DNA of 22,275 nt. Origin: CAZMGD01 sp964565705. Its GTDB lineage: Bacteria; Actinomycetota; Acidimicrobiia; Acidimicrobiales; Ilumatobacteraceae. Numbering within the stretch: position 1 is the first letter of the stretch; each line of letters begins with the position of its first letter. The stretch is taken from assembly GCA_964565705.1 (NCBI GenBank), contig CAZMGD010000066.1:1-22275 (forward strand), in the 5' to 3' direction. Shown piece by piece: positions 21,598 to 22,275 of the stretch. Both the position numbers and the translations under genes were made by a program. The notes beneath the pieces were generated by a model, which was given only the letters and a program-made list of their open reading frames with translations, ran no database searches and was not told where the DNA came from.

Positions 21598-22275
21598 ATG
21601 CCTGAGTTCGAGTTCACCGAGTTGCTGCCGCTGGGGCCCGACACCACGCCCTACCGCCGGCTGACCACCGACTTCGTCAGCACGTTCGACACGCCGCAGG
21701 GCACGTTCCTGAGAGTGGAACCTGAGGCCCTGACGCTGATCACGAGCCAGGCGATGCGCGACATCGCCCACTTCCTGCGCCCCGGGCACCTGCAGCAGCT
21801 GCGTAACATCCTCGACGACCCGGAGGCGAGCGACAACGACCGCTTCGTCGCCCTCGACCTCCTCCAGAACGCGTCGATCGCTGCCGGCGGTGTGCTGCCG
21901 ATGTGCCAGGACACCGGCACAGCGATCGTCAAGGGGAAGAAGGGCCAGTTCGTCTTCACCGGCGGTGGCGACGAGCGGGCGATCGCGAGGGGCGTGTTCG
22001 ACACCTACCTGACGAGCAACCTCCGCTACAGCCAGATGGCGCCGATCGACATGTACGAGGAGCGCAACACCGGCAACAACCTGCCGGCGGAGATCAAGAT
22101 CTCGGCCGTCGACGGCGACGCCTACAAGTTCCTGTTCATGGCCAAGGGCGGTGGCAGCGCGAACAAGAGCTACCTCTTCCAGGAGACCAAGGCGCTGCTC
22201 AACGAGTCGACGCTGTTGCCGTGGCTGTTCGAGAAGATGAAGACGCTCGGCACTGCCGCCTGCCCGCCGTACCAC
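21598..22275 (+). CDS. Class I fumarate hydratase (4Fe-4S), N-terminal part (cut by window edge)
   Basis: An oxygen-sensitive iron-sulfur fumarase that interconverts fumarate and malate in the citric acid cycle. Only 226 residues are visible. Matches to the FumA/FumB single-chain type are: start MPEFEFTELLPLGPDTTPYRRL; LRPGHLQQLRNILDDPEASDNDRFVALDLLQNASIAAGGVLPMCQDTGTAIV with cluster ligand Cys103 (close to Cys105 of E. coli FumA); then ERNTGNNLPAEIKI, and FLFMAKGGGSANKSYLFQETKALL. The N-terminal extension before the alpha domain favours the fused single-chain enzyme over split tartrate dehydratase subunits. ATG 21598 is 8 nt after TAGCGT, which suggests a leaderless start. Confidence 0.93.
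   Translation, partial: MPEFEFTELLPLGPDTTPYRRLTTDFVSTFDTPQGTFLRVEPEALTLITSQAMRDIAHFLRPGHLQQLRNILDDPEASDNDRFVALDLLQNASIAAGGVLPMCQDTGTAIVKGKKGQFVFTGGGDERAIARGVFDTYLTSNLRYSQMAPIDMYEERNTGNNLPAEIKISAVDGDAYKFLFMAKGGGSANKSYLFQETKALLNESTLLPWLFEKMKTLGTAACPPYH

Noticed and set aside
20350..22275. A 641-codon minus-strand frame at the right end
   Set aside because: It lies opposite hrpB and the fumarase gene, both unambiguous. No domain is recognisable in its translation.

Overview
The window is GC-rich, densely coded DNA from an actinobacterium. The arrangement of leuB, leuCD with a divergent IclR-family regulator, nadABC, an F420/FMN split-barrel protein and many GTG starts fits this phylum. The protein style suggests the class Acidimicrobiia (Ilumatobacter-like), but that placement is inference. 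I see no phage, insertion sequence, CRISPR array, rRNA or tRNA. This is a chromosomal housekeeping region with one toxin-antitoxin pair, several orphan genes and one 100-N assembly gap (10198-10297).

Layout. (1) 1-1378, minus: leuB then ilvE (cut by the left edge), for leucine and branched-chain amino acid synthesis. (2) 1424-5302, plus: greA, then an alpha/beta hydrolase and an ABC1/UbiB-type kinase overlapping by 4 bp, then a lipoprotein with two FKBP domains. (3) 5374-5936, minus: a ribbon-helix-helix antitoxin and a MazF-type toxin. (4) 5978-9592, minus: nadA-nadB-nadC, the aspartate route to nicotinate mononucleotide. (5) 9614-10141: an orphan gene whose 5' end may lie in the gap. (6) 10368-13063: an IclR-type regulator divergent from leuC-leuD. 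(7) 13164-14839: an SDR oxidoreductase, a VOC/glyoxalase-fold protein and an orphan beta-rich protein. (8) 14871-18385, minus: a DEAD-box RNA helicase, a PPOX-family split-barrel protein, a membrane protein with repeated CPVDH motifs, and an eIF2B-like protein. (9) 18551-22275, plus: a thioredoxin-like protein without CxxC overlapping hrpB, then a class I fumarase cut by the right edge.

The leucine genes form two separate units: leuB-ilvE at the left and leuCD with its likely regulator in the middle, so co-regulation would have to act in trans. The nad genes form a complete de novo module from aspartate to nicotinate mononucleotide.

The most striking non-coding signal is a TANNNT hexamer, often TAGCCT, placed 6-10 nt upstream of the start codon of 13 genes. 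Genes inside operons instead have Shine-Dalgarno sequences or overlapping stop/start codons. This indicates widespread leaderless transcription and also fixes several start codons. Intergenic spaces hold strong palindromes: a dispersed element with two copies, a 21-bp perfect hairpin after hrpB, an operator-like palindrome on the antitoxin promoter, and nested inverted repeats before the FKBP gene. I did not find a clear new multi-gene system. The best novelty candidates are the CPVDH membrane protein with its eIF2B-like neighbour, and the palindromic repeat family.
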